DNA from: Schizophyllum amplum
Lineage: Eukaryota; Basidiomycota; Agaricomycetes; Agaricales; Schizophyllaceae
Direction of reading: 5' to 3'
DNA length: 64,000 bases
Assembly: GCA_007026445.1 (NCBI GenBank)
Contig: VDMD01000022.1
Span: forward strand, 1 to 64,000
In this document: positions 48,962 to 60,399 of the stretch, piece after piece
Layout: the number at the start of each line of letters is the position of its first letter
Numbering within the stretch: position 1 is the first letter of the stretch
Program-made: the position numbers and the translations under genes
Notes under the pieces: generated by a model
Told to the model about the DNA's origin: nothing
Seen by the model: only the letters and a program-made list of their open reading frames with translations
Databases searched by the model: none

Positions 48962-50806
48962 ATGAGGTCCTCGATCACCATCGCCCGCTCGGCGGCGAAG
49001 GCTACACGCCCTAGACTTAACTTAATCTCTTCCCCGGCGAGGCGGCTGGCGATTGCAGCCCCGCTTCAGCCTCATAATGCACTGCTTCCCCCTCCACCGG
49101 CGCCGCGCAAGGGTGCGTACTCTGCGATCGATTGTGCGATGGGTACTGACCTTCATCTAGTGTCTGCGCCGCCCGCAGAGGATGCCAGCTTGTTCGAGTA
49201 CACCTCCGGTCGGTGGCTCTACAACGAGACGCAGCAGCTCAAGCAGCGGTACACGCCCTTCGACGTCCCCGCGATGCACGCCAAGATCGCGGAGGTGTGC
49301 GGCGCGGACGTCGTCTCCTGGAACAAGAAGGAGGGCGTGTTCAACAAGACGTTCATGACGACGCTCAGCAACGGCAGGCAGGTCGCCGTCCGTGTCAAGG
49401 TGCGTCATCGCATACGGCATCCATCTGTTCATTATGCTCAAGCTTCTGTAGAACCCGATCGCGGGTCCTGTCCATTACACGACAGCCAGCGAAGTCGCGA
49501 CCATGGACTTCTGCCGCCGCATCCTCAACATGCCGGTTCCCAAAATCCTCGACTGGAGCTCCCATGCCGAGGGGAACGGCATTGGCTGCGAGTACATTAT
49601 CATGGAGAACGCGCGCGGCGTCCAGCTGTCCACCATCTGGCACTCCCTCGACGCCGGCAAGCGCAAGAACGTTCTCAACTCGCTCATCGCCACCGAACAG
49701 CGTCTGCTCAACGCCAACTTCGCCCAGTACGGCGGCCTGTACTACAAGCAGGATGTGCACCCGTCCCTGCGTGCGCCGACCCTCTTCGCCGACCGCGGAC
49801 GTGAGACAAGCGACACGTCCGAGTTCTGTATCGGCCCGGTCGCGAACAGGACCTACTGGGAGGAGGAGCGGACGTCGATGAACCTGGACCGCGGCCCGTG
49901 GCCCAACTGCGAGGCGTACTTCGACTCCATCGCCGCCCGCGAGGAGGCCTGGATCGCCGAATACGCCAAGCCGCATATCCACGACGACCCCTTCCGCGCC
50001 ATCACCGCCCCGCAGTCGCCCGACGAGCACATTGCAGTGCTGAAACAGTTCCGCGCCGTCGCACCCCATCTCGTCCCCCGCGAGGCGGACAGCAAGGTCC
50101 TGAACAGCGTCCTCTGGCACCCGGACCTCAACCTCGGCAACATCTTCGTTGACCCCGCCGGCGACCACCACATCACGTCCATCATCGACTGGCAGGGCTG
50201 CTGGGCGGGGCCCGCGTACCTCCAGATGTCCGTCCCCTCCTTCGTCGAGTGCCACAATGTCTCCGTGCCCTCCGGCCTGGAGATGCCGCGCCTGCCCGAC
50301 GACCTGCACGAGATGTCGCTTCGCACGCAGAACGTGGTTGTCAAGAACCACAAGGCGGTCATGCTCCAGAAGCTGTACGAGATCAAGCAGCTCTTCGCGT
50401 ACAGCATCGACCACCGCGACCTGCGCGCGACGCCCGTGACGATGGCGGGTCGCACGTGGAAGGACGGCATCCTGCCGCTGCGCCTCGCGCTGCTCAACGT
50501 CGCCGCGAACTGGCCGAAGCTCGCGGACCCGCAGGACCCGGTGCCGTGCCCGCTGCGCTTCACGCGCGGGGACGTGCAGGGCCTGATGCAGGAGCGGGAG
50601 CGCTATGTGGAGTGGCACGGCTTCCTGGAGTACCTGCGCAACGCGTTCGGCGTGCGCTTGTACGGCTGGGTCGACCCGCGAGCTACGACCGGAAGAAGGA
50701 GCAGCTCGAGGGCGTCAAAAAGCAGCTCGACGGTGCGCTTGTCAGCGAGATGGAGCGCGCCGCGCCGGGCGGTTCTTGGTGGCCGTTCCATGATACGGTG
50801 CAGTGA
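48962..50806 (+). CDS. AIM9: AIM9-like mitochondrial phosphotransferase-fold protein, one frame break
   Basis: Member of the aminoglycoside-phosphotransferase-fold family found in fungal mitochondria (altered inheritance of mitochondria protein 9). Three exons, 48962-49112, 49161-49399 and 49452-50806, about 581 aa. The N-terminus MRSSITIARSAAKATRPRLN is a typical presequence. Kinase-like motifs: VFNKTFMTTLSNGRQVAVRV, the catalytic loop HPDLNLGNIF (Asp and Asn both present) and IIDWQ in place of DFG. Intron 1 is 48 nt and has no stop, so retention would add 16 residues. One C appears to be missing at 50675-50677; with it the C-terminus reads ASYDRKKEQLEG to PGGSWWPFHDTVQ. It is the only clear + strand gene right of 11 kb. 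Substrate unknown. Confidence 0.83.
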
Positions 50807-52360
50807 GTGTGCGCACGACGGGGCCAGGCGCGGGCGACGGAGCCGCGCGAAGGGGTCGCTTGGGTGAAGTTATCATTATTATCTTTCTGCCTCTTTCTTT
50901 CTGCTATCTATCCGGGTAGACGTGGTTAGCTTCCTAGGTAGACTTTGGGCTACTATTGGGTAGACATTGGGCTATCGGTCGTCTTTCCTCTTGGGTTTCT
51001 CTTTCTGGGTTATTACGCGCATCACAACACACATCACACACACACACATCCACACACAACACCTCCACCTCCATGATACGGACATGGCCCCCAACGACTG
51101 CAACGCCGCATACTCTACATTCTGATCTGGGCTTATGGTGGGACTTCGGCGTTATATCCCGGCCTTTCATCGTTTTACTTAGTAGTTGCTGCTTGTATCC
51201 ATTATCCCCCGTTCCGTGTTGTGTCTTTCGCCCCTGTCGCTCGCGTCATCTCGGTTTTATGTCCCCGTACATACCTCTCCCCGTACGCACATACCTCTCC
51301 CCTACACACATACCTTCGCATGCATACGACGGTGCGCGCTGACCCGCTCCGTCCTTCTGCATGCTGCGTACTTGCTGTGTTTCTCGGATATCATACTTAC
51401 TTACTTAGATTATCGGTGCGCGCTGATCCGCTCCGAGCTTCGATGCCTCCATACCTAGAACTACTGTTACACCGCCGTTGTATTGTACGTGACGATCCGA
51501 CTTGCAACAGGCGGGAATTTGTACATTCCTTGCCATGAAATCAAACAAACGTCGTTCCTTTAGCCTTGGTTGTGACTTTCATTGTGAATAATATCGTCGC
51601 CTCCTATGCCTTTCTACTATGTACAATGAATCGATCTTGTTGCCTTGCACTCCCGGCTGCTGCAGGTGTATATACCAGTCTTCACGAACGCCACGACGTG
51701 ATGACATACCTATGAATCGTAAGAACCAAAACCAATTGCGGTATGGTGGTACATGCTACACTACACGTTAACGTTGTGTAGGCACAACGTTGGAAGGGAA
51801 GTGGGAAAAATTATGCGGATACGGCGGCGTCGAGCGCGAGCGTGGGCCCGTCCCGACGACGCCGACACCTGCGCCAGCCGATCAAACAGACGCAGGGCCG
51901 CTGCTTCCGACTCAGAGCCAAGACACCATCCAGAACCCGAGAGTCAAAGACGGTGCCCCAGCCTGAGCCAGGAGCAAGAATAGTATGTTAAGCTAGAGGA
52001 CAGCCGCTCGCTGCCTCCTCGCCTGCCTGCGACGCTGCGGCGCCTGCGCTGACTCCAAGCTCTGGTAGTCTTTGTAGTCTCGATCTGAGCACTACGCTCG
52101 TTGACCACAACGGGCCTCCCATGTGCGCAATGCGCGGAGAGCCTGATCAGCTCTGGCAGCCGTGGCCATGCCACGACTGCATCCCATCAATGACGGGCGC
52201 CTCCTAGCCTCTAGGTAGCTGCGCAGATTCGTGCAATGACCTGATCAGTCGGTGGACAACCAATGGTGTCCGTGGCGCTCTCGGCAGGCGAACCACAATC
52301 TAGGAGCCTCGCGTCCCGGTGGCAGCAGGCATCGAAAGCCTACGCCAAGCGAGATGCGGG
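50807..52360. other. 1.5-kb stretch without a supported gene
   Basis: CA-rich (CACACACACACAC near 51034-51046) and CT-rich tracts suggest transcribed 3' flank or low-complexity spacer. A related TGCGCGCTGACCCGCTCCG-like block is seen twice (51332 and 51417). Confidence 0.35.
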
Positions 52361-52569
52361 GCACCGATAGCCGGCTTGCGCCAGCCTCGTCGCGCCCTGT
52401 GCATCAAGACTCTTCCTGCGGTCGCCCCAACTCTGATAAGTTCTGTCGTCATTCGTCGACGCATCGCCCATGCGTCTGCCAGGCAGACGCATCCGTAGGA
52501 TATGTCGCAGAGGTTCCGCAGTGACACCGTCGATAAGAGCAGCGCTAAAGGCTGGTCCCTCGTGCGGCG
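52361..52569. repeat. Degenerate direct repeat, copy A
   Basis: Shares GC.CCGATAGCC.GCT.GCGC and CAGCCTCGTC.CGCCC blocks, and a later CCGTCGATA..CCTCGTGCGGCG block, with copy B, at a constant offset of about 650 nt. Contains a palindrome with 11-bp arms at 52470-52492 that copy B lacks. Confidence 0.6.
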
Positions 52570-53010
52570 CGCGGGACCCGCACATACCTTTGTCCTCGGG
52601 TGGCGCGGCCACCCGGGTGAGCCTCCATCACAGAGACTCGGACGCGTGCGCGTCGGGCGAGAAGGAGCTGCATCCCATATAGGCGATGCTGCCACAATCG
52701 AATCGCGAGGAGGCGGGAGGTAGAATGTATGGAGGTAGCGACGAAGCTGTGTGGCGTGGCGGCGAGAGTATGTCTTCGAGAGCGTCCTGGCAATGGGAAT
52801 AAGCAGGAGTGGTGGGGATAAGGATCGCCGTGCGACGTGGAATGTGTGGTCCAAATCCCCGATCCCCTTTGACGATACAGCCGTGGTATTCGTTGTGCGC
52901 GTGTGGTCATCCGTTGACCAAGGGCCTTCCTGCCCGTAACGACATTACAGTCGTGCTCCGACGCGAGGTAAGGCCACGACCGAAGCCACGGCCCCTGTGA
53001 AGGGAACGGA

Positions 53011-53219
53011 GCGCCGATAGCCAGCTAGCGCCAGCCTCGTCCCGCCCGCGTGTACCGTGACTCGTCCTGCGGCGCCTCGCGTACTACAAGGGTGTTTCGT
53101 TACCCGGCCATATCGTTCGGCAGTGTAGGGTTCATAGCAGATGAGACACTGATAGGCATTGGCCACAGGCCTCAACCCTCCCGCCGTCGATAGGTACAAA
53201 GGCGTCCCCTCGTGCGGCG
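53011..53219. repeat. Degenerate direct repeat, copy B
   Basis: Second copy of the block at 52361. The matching segments are in the same order and orientation. Confidence 0.6.
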
Positions 53220-53620
53220 GGCAGCATCCTTGCATACCCTCCCCGGAGACTCACGCGTCATGCCCGAGGGAGCGCTGAGGTTCCGACCTAGCGCTCAGGA
53301 CGCGTTGTTTGCGTCAATGGAGCTTTGTGTGCGCCACTCTTCAGTGGGCTCGCGCGAATGGCTGGTGGGGATCGTGAAGGCAGAAGACAAAGGTAGGCAG
53401 GATTAAATACGGAACCAATGCGTGCCGAAGAGCCGACGGCCGGGATGATTGTGGCGTCCACTGGTGTGCGTCAGACTCCCTGCTCTCCTGCAGCCTGCCT
53501 TCCAGAACAGACCTGACATCTGGGAGCCTGCTCCTGCTAGCCTAGTCATATCCTGGTCATATCACACGTCTGGGCCATGACAAAGCGCATTCCTCGAGTA
53601 CTACTACAAAGTACAAGTCA

Positions 53621-54939
53621 TCACGGCTTCGTCGCCAAAAAAGATTTCAGGGTAGTTCTGGCAAACTCCTCAATCGTGCCCGTCTTCACGCCCAATTTTG
53701 CAAGTCGAGGATCCGGGACCGTTACCTCCGGATACCAATCAGGCAAGCTAGCGAACTGCGAGAACCATCAGCAATGCGATTGGAAGTCCATGGAGGTACT
53801 CGCCATTTCGTCGACTGGAAGAAAGCCACTAGGGCCTGCGGATTCAGCCTTTACAGGCTTACCTAGACCTAGATAGAAGAGAACGAAGTCAGCACATGCC
53901 GTTGCATGCCCTCGGCCCTCGTTGCGGACCTTTGCTCAACTCCGCTGCGAATTCCGTGAAGCTCACGCGCGCACTGCCGAGCACGAACGTCTGCCCATTG
54001 ATCTCAGCAGCGCGACTCGTGTATTGTGTGAAGAGCGCCACGACCGCAGGACCCATGTCGCGGCTGATCCAAGTGTGCACGGATGTGGTGCTTGGCGGCA
54101 CGACGACTTGGAGCGTGTAGCCATCCCCTGTCTTGTCGAAGGAGCCTCCTAAAAATCTGCATCAATGAGGTCAGCCATGCCGAAAAGTCAGAGAATGGGA
54201 GGGGGAGAAGAGATAATGTTAAGCGACGTACGGTCCCAGGACATTCTCGAAGAAGGCGCCAGTGCCGATAGACGCGTTGGCGAGACCTGATGCCTCCAGA
54301 TACTTCTGAGCTTTGGCTTTATCTAAAGAATTCAGTATTGAGCGGACATAGGCGTTTCAAACGGCTTACCGTCGCCGTGAACCGCAGTTGTGTACTTCCC
54401 GTTCGATATCTCGGTGACGTTAGGCAACGTGCTGGCGGCGATCGAATGAGCAAATGGAATGACTGAACCGTGAAAGCATATACCTGAACACCACAAATCG
54501 AACACCAGCCTCTTTGCTTGCGTCAAACACATTCGTTCCCTGTACAAATTCGGGTACGTCCCCCCTCGGAATGGTGACCTGCACGGCCCAAGGGTTGCAT
54601 TTAGCGCCTCGTCCGATCCGTGGCAAGCTCCAAAAGCGTTACCAAAAAGACACACTCCGCACCCGTTACGGCCTTCTTGACTCCTTCCTTGTCGCCCAAG
54701 TCTGCCCCGACGACCTCACAGCCGAGATCAGCGAGCGCACGAGCGGTGTCGGAATTGGCATCGCGAGTAACGGCGCGAGGCTTGAAAGTGCCGTCCTTGA
54801 TGAGTGCACGTACTACAGAGGAGCCTGCGGCAGTAAGTAGAAAGCTAGCGGTTTAGTGATAATATACCAAAGAAGGTCGCGTTGGGTTCTCACCTTGAAG
54901 GCCCGTGGCACCAAAGACAGTGGCAATGCGCGTCGACAT
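53621..54939 (-). CDS. NmrA-like NAD(P)-binding protein
   Basis: Atypical short-chain dehydrogenase fold of the NmrA/HSCARG type, probably a redox sensor or regulatory protein. Eight exons: 54894-54939, 54643-54824, 54484-54578, 54370-54431, 54232-54322, 53930-54156, 53804-53868 and 53621-53755, giving 300 aa, the usual length, with no frame repair. The N-terminus TRIATVFGATGLQGSSVVRA has the GxxGxxG cofactor loop, followed by FKPRAVTRD and the HTWISRDMG region. The C-terminus is FASLPDWYPEVTVPDPRL. The last intron (53756-53803) needs a GC donor (GCGAGT); a GT two codons later gives a stop. No catalytic Tyr-x-x-x-Lys is apparent, as expected for this group. Confidence 0.85.
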
Positions 54940-54999
54940 ATCAAGCTGTATGTAGAGTAGTGCACTCAGTAAGAATGTGTTTGAGGGAGCTGGCTGGGA

Positions 55000-55005
55000 T
55001 TTATA
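55000..55005 (-). promoter_or_regulatory. TATA box of the NmrA-like gene
   Basis: TATAAA on the - strand lies about 61 nt before the ATG at 54939. Confidence 0.5.
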
Positions 55006-55405
55006 GAGCGTTTACTGTAGTATTTCTCAGCGAGTGACAAAGCGAGAGACCCACATCCACAGGGACTCGCTGGAGCGCTGACTTCGAGATGAATACGGCT
55101 GACTACGCAGGCATGCCCTCTTCAGTCAGCGGGGATCCACTTCAGCATCAATTTGTCGGCAAAGTCAGGCCAGCGAAATTGGTCGCGTGCGAGTATACAA
55201 ATTGCGGGAAGCGTTTCTTGTTGAGCGAACCTTGATGAAAAGAGCGCGCAAGTCAAGCGTCACTGTCGACCTACAACGTCTGAAAGGACAAGGATCTAAG
55301 TCTGGGGTCAACTGCCGTCTCCTCATGATTAGCGGTTCAACATCGGAAATCGAACCTATCATAGCTCGTACCAACCCTTGATAGCATCCGCACCTCGCCT
55401 AGGCG
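55006..55405. other. Intergenic region between NmrA-like and MLH1 genes
   Basis: Holds the NmrA promoter and the MLH1 3' end. A 64-codon + strand frame is unsupported. Confidence 0.4.
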
Positions 55406-58255
55406 CTAACACCGTTCGAATATCTTGTACAAGTCCGGCAAGTCTGCCACCTGCACCACATCCCGCTCCAACAAAGTCTTGGGTGGTACCAGATACTTGC
55501 GCATCGCGGCGAAGAGGACGTGTTCGATCTGCCAGCGTTCCACCTTTTCCTCGTCCGCCTCCACGGTCCGCGCGTCACCCAGGGGAGCGAAGGGTCCAGG
55601 ACCTGGTACGTAGAAGTACGCAAGCTCGCGGAAGAACGTCTCGAAGCAGCCTTGCTCCGAAAGCCAGTCGACCTACGGGAGGGGCGTAATGAGCATCAGA
55701 AAGGGTACGAGGGTAGACGGGGCTCACCTGTGGTCCCAGCCGCATGATGAAGTTCGGTAGTTTGTCGAGATCGGGTGTATAGTCGCGAAGAAGAAGTGGC
55801 AGGCTCTCCAGGTCACCGTCCTCAGATATATTCAGCGAGAAGTAGTCCGCGAGCATGTCCCGGCGGGCCATCAGGATCTCGACGATTTTCTGCGTTTCAA
55901 TCAGCCAGCATGTAAGCTGCCAAAACAAAGCCGGCGTACGTCGATAATGGCGTCGCGATCCAGCGTAGTCTGGCTCTCAATGTCTTCCGCGCTAAGCCCA
56001 GCTGGACCAGGGTGCGAAGCGAAGGTGGAGGGGAGAGCTTCATGCGACTCAAGTCACCGAATTGACGCACGCCGAGTTGATAAAATAACTCCTCGCTGTA
56101 CGATGGTCAGCGGGAAATTGAGTAGACGCACTGATCTCGTACGCAAGCGCACAATGGTTTACGAGGTACAGTCGTGTTGAATGCTGCAGGAGCGATAACG
56201 TTTTCGACAAATCCACGATCCCAACGAAAATGTGTTTCTGTATGATTTCAGTCAACTCTATATAGAACAGCGTCAGTCGCATCCGCCAGCGGTCAACCAA
56301 GGCAAACCACTCACGCTGATGTCTTCGCACCTCAACGTCTTTTCGCATCGTCAGTACCGATTGAAGTCGGCACTGTGACTCCCGGATCTCCCGCTTGTAC
56401 TCCGTCACTTGCGACTCTTGTGGTTGCGCTCGCAGTGCCGGGTTCGCAACCGGGAACATCGAGTCCAGCGTTCCGGTCTGCCGCAGATGTCCGCACCTTG
56501 AAATGGGACGGGATCGGCTTTGTTGGTCTCTGGCTGGCTGTTGGAGATCGTTGAGCAGCAGAAAATTTCACTCCAACGCAACCTACAGGGCATGGATGTC
56601 GTTTTGTCGCTGTTGTCTTCGTCTTCGTCATCTGACGTTGACTTGGACTGACTCTCCTTGACCTTGCGAGTCTTCGAAGGCAGAGACGCGTCTGCTTCAA
56701 TGCCGCCGGTAAGAAGCGTCTGGTAGGGAACAGTGAGATCAGAGGCATGACAATGTCGGTGATACTCACCTGGACTTGAAACGTGCGAGATGACCCACCC
56801 TGCTGCCCGAGCTTCTCCTGCACGCTATCCGCTATTGTGGCAAATATCTCCTCCTCGTTCAAGAATTGCACCTCCCTCTTCGTGGGATGTACGTTGACGT
56901 CGACCGTTGAAGGGTGAAGTTGTATGCTGGCGCCTGTCAGATTGCGAAAGATTTGCCGCTTGCTCGTACGTACCTCAGGTAGACAAAGGGAGAGGCGCCC
57001 TTGGGCAGTATGGTAGAATAGACTCCCTCTATAGCACGTTTGAGACGCGAAGACTCAACAAGGCGGTCTGAACAAGGGCATCCATAAGCACAAACCAAAA
57101 GCTGAAGTACGGACACGCACGATTGATGAATAGCAAGAACACCATCTTTTTCGCGTGATAGTTTGCGTTGGTGAAGTGCGCGTCGAAGCTCCAGTCTTTC
57201 GGGGTTACATCGTCCTCCATGTCGATATCTTCATCGTCGCTCTCCTGCTGCTTGTCTTTGCCCTTATCCTTCGCGGGAAGGCCCGCGGAAGAGTAGTAAT
57301 AGTGGATGAGCTCCTTCACGATGCTGCTGCCGTACGTCATACGGATGGTGGCTTGCGTACCCGCGGGCGACGCCGCGGATGCAGGAGTAGAGAGATCAGG
57401 GTTGGGGACCCCGCCTGGACGATGGTCAGCTTCGTTAAGGAAGAATGGCATTCTCACCTTCTTGCAAACGAACGACACAGAGGGTTGTGCACGGAATACT
57501 TGGTCATGACGTCGAGGATACGAGCGTACTCTTCTGACGCGGACCGAAGGGCGGATAGGCGCGTAGGGGTATTGTAGAAGAGGTCCTCTATCTGTGCGAT
57601 ATCAGCAAAGGTAAGAAGAAATGAGGAATGCATTGACGCTGATCGTCGTCCCGTCATTGCCGGCACATGGTTTGGGCTCAGCTGCTTGACCAGGCTTCGC
57701 TGGTACCAGGCGGCCATCAGCGAAGCAGGCCCTGCGTGAGAGGTTCAGCCTGTAGGTCGAGGTATGGATCCAGAACGCACTTCCAAGCACAGTTCTCTGT
57801 CTTGGTTTTCGTGACCACGGACAGGTGAGATACATGGGACATGGACGCGAGCGCTTCTCCTCTGAAGCCGTATGTCTGTATGCGTGATAGGTCCGAGTAG
57901 GACGAGAGTTTTGAGGTCGTGAAGCGCTCTGCCAAGATGGGTAGGTCGGATTTCTGGAGAAGGTCAGAGAAGAAATATGGTTGAAAGGCAGAGGGACGCA
58001 CCCGGATTCCACAACCATTGTCCTGGATCTGTAGTAGCTTCATACCACCGTCTTTGACTGTCACACGTATCCATGTAGCACCGGCATCCAAGCAGTTCTC
58101 CAGCAGCTCCTTGAGCGCAGATGCGGGTCGGTGGATAATCTGCTACGTGCTGAGAACACGCATTCGCGACCGGTGTTGACTTCACTGACTTCACCCGCTG
58201 CAATACGGTTGATGAGGGTTTCGTCAAGCCTGCGGATGGGAAGAGGGTCGGCCAT
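55406..58255 (-). CDS. MLH1: DNA mismatch repair protein MLH1, four frame breaks
   Basis: MutL-alpha subunit acting with PMS1 in mismatch repair and meiotic crossing over, in the nucleus. Fourteen exons, from 58190-58255 to 55406-55672, about 735 aa. GHKL ATPase motifs: [30 protein letters not shown], and [12 protein letters not shown]. Then [35 protein letters not shown], a charged linker, and the dimerisation domain with [20 protein letters not shown]. It ends in the diagnostic YKIFERC. Frame corrections: one base missing near 57473-57476, 57409-57412 and 55988-55993, one extra near 56471-56472. No substitution stops occur. Intron 57415-57457 is only 43 nt. Identity is certain; the breaks probably reflect sequence error. 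Confidence 0.93.
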
Positions 58256-58515
58256 GGTAGTAATGAACTTCAGTGAGATTTGTTGTCGACCTCGAGCTCG
58301 ACGAGATGTAGTCAGGAACAAGAGCACCAGTGAGACGCGCCAATTGATCGCGCTCATGTCGCGGTCACATGACTGCAGTCGCGTAACAAAGTTGAAGTTG
58401 GACTTGAAAGCCCGCCCGAAGGGTTGCTTCAATTGGCTAAGTTGACTTCACCATGAGGACTACAAGTATATTTCAAAGATTAACGTGACAGATGTACACT
58501 CCCGCCGTGTTCCTG

Positions 58516-60115
58516 CTATTGAGAGCCCACATTCTTCGCCCACTCCTCTTTGATCTCTCTGAGATATCCCTGGCGGGACAGGACTTCCACTGCTGTAGCG
58601 GCGAGCGCCTTTCCAGTCGTCAGCGCAGAGTCATGTGCCTGCTGTGTCCGCGCCGCCTCCGTGAACTTCGGTGTATGCGGACCTGCCTCAGCATCGATAC
58701 AGAACCCAGCATGCAAAGACGGCATGGCATAGCTAATATTTCCTTGGTCCGTCGAGGCATTGCTGAAGCCCAATAGGAAGTCGATTTGAGGCTGCGGTAT
58801 CGGATATTCTGGCTCCAAGCGGTTGAAATAATGCCGGTAGAATCGTCCAGAGCGAAGTTGGGCATATGATCAAGATAGGATCCGATGGGCGTAATCTTCA
58901 ACTCAGCACCGGATGCTGCAGCTCCTGCCTGGAAGCACCCATGCACTCGCTTCAGTTTCGTAGCTCATCGTTAGCAGACTGTTGGCGAATACAGCAGTGG
59001 TGGCTCCCACCTTGCGTAATTCCTGCAGCCGTTTTCTGTTCTCTGCGCGTATAACAAAATTTCCTGAAGCGTAGGCGTGTATAATGTTGGGAGCCAATCC
59101 GCCATTGGTGATATGTCCTTGAATGATATCCTTTGGCTTGGTCTGTTGACGCAGGGCCGATAAGCCGTTGTAGGCGGTGATCAATCCGTCTAGCGCGTTG
59201 ATCTGCACGGCGGAAAAAGGTCAAAATCGATACTGCAAGAAATATAGAGCAAGCCGTACTCCTTCCCATGGCTGCGCGGCTATAAGCTCGAATGTTCAGC
59301 TATTCGCTCATCGTGACAGTGAGACCTCGGACCTGCATGCGCCTCCTTGCCGGAATATTCAGCCGTGAACGACTCATACGCTGCCGTCGACACCAGCGCA
59401 TGCGACTCCACGTTTCCTACGAACGATCTGAGTATCTTTTCTTCTGAAGATCAAGACAAGACTGAAGTACTTACCCGGATGAGCCATCAGCGAGACGTCT
59501 ACGCCGTGATCCTTGTACGCGCCAGCGTCGAGGAGACGGATCTTGCCTCCTCCACCCTCCTCCGCCGGAGTTCCGAACAGAATAACTTTACCCTTTAATT
59601 TATGCTGCTGGATGCACTCGGCAGTAGCGAGCGCCGCCGCTACTGAGGCCGTCGCTATCAGGTTATGTCCGCATGCGTGGCCGATATCCTTCAGACAATC
59701 TGTCTCAAGGCGTCAGAAACTAAACAGAACCTGGGGCAGTAGTTCTACTGTCGTGCCTTCAAGATTTGAGGGGTATCCACTCACCGTACTCCGCATTGAA
59801 CGACACCACCGGGCCCTTCACCCCACTATCAAACACGGCGACGAACGCGGTGGCAATGCCATACGCGCTTCGCGTCACTTTCCAGCCGCGCGCCTCCATG
59901 AACCTCGTCAGCACATCATGCGCGACGAACTCGTGATACCCCAGTTCCGGGTTGTCGTGGATCGTGAGGTTCAGCACGCGCAGCGCGGCAGTCTGGGCAT
60001 TAACGAACGCGGAGATCTCGTCGAGTCTGTCGGTGTCGAGGAGGGGATCGACGGGCACGTCGGCGTCGACGAGGAGCACGTCTTCAAGTTCGTCTGCACA
60101 TCTGTGGGGAGCCAT
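58516..60115 (-). CDS. M20 family amidohydrolase/dipeptidase (PM20D2-like), one frame break
   Basis: Zinc-dependent hydrolase of peptide or N-acyl bonds, probably cytosolic. Six exons: 59785-60115, 59475-59699, 59333-59416, a 20-nt exon 59260-59279, 59011-59202 and 58516-58949, about 428 aa after repair. Metal and active-site motifs: IGHACGHNLIA (HxCGHN), PAEEGGGGK and SLMAHPG, then the dimerisation part SGKEAHAAAQPWEG-INALDG, and ASTDQGNISYAMPSLHAGF. One base appears to be missing near 58838-58842, between LDDS and RHYFNRLEPEYP. The intron at 58950-59010 ends in an AAG acceptor, chosen because it alone keeps KRVHGCFQAG in frame. It could be a dipeptidase or an IAA-amino-acid hydrolase-like enzyme; substrate open. 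Confidence 0.85.
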
Positions 60116-60399
60116 CACTGCGTACTTAAGCCGTATCACCCAGCAGTCCCGCTTCCTGTGTAACTGATGTGAGAGTTGCGTGAGAGGATTGAAGCGAGCC
60201 CAGTTAGAATGATGCGCGGAAACAACACGTGATACACCGACGCATCTACTTGTGCAGACACCGTAACCCACCTGATACTCTGTGCTGCCTCTCGCTGAAC
60301 TTGCACACGTAGGCGGCGCAGATCGAGGCAAGTAGCACTCACTGTAAACCGGAGAGATAACAGAAGGTCGAATTGTCCGCATCAATACAGTGTCAAGCT
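60116..60399. other. Short spacer between the M20 gene and RPN1
   Basis: 284 nt containing the promoter of the M20 gene and the 3' end of RPN1. Nothing else is seen. Confidence 0.4.

Noticed and set aside
49395..50618. 407-codon - strand frame opposite AIM9
   Set aside because: Antisense shadow of a strongly GC3-biased exon; the + strand frame carries the recognisable kinase-like motifs.
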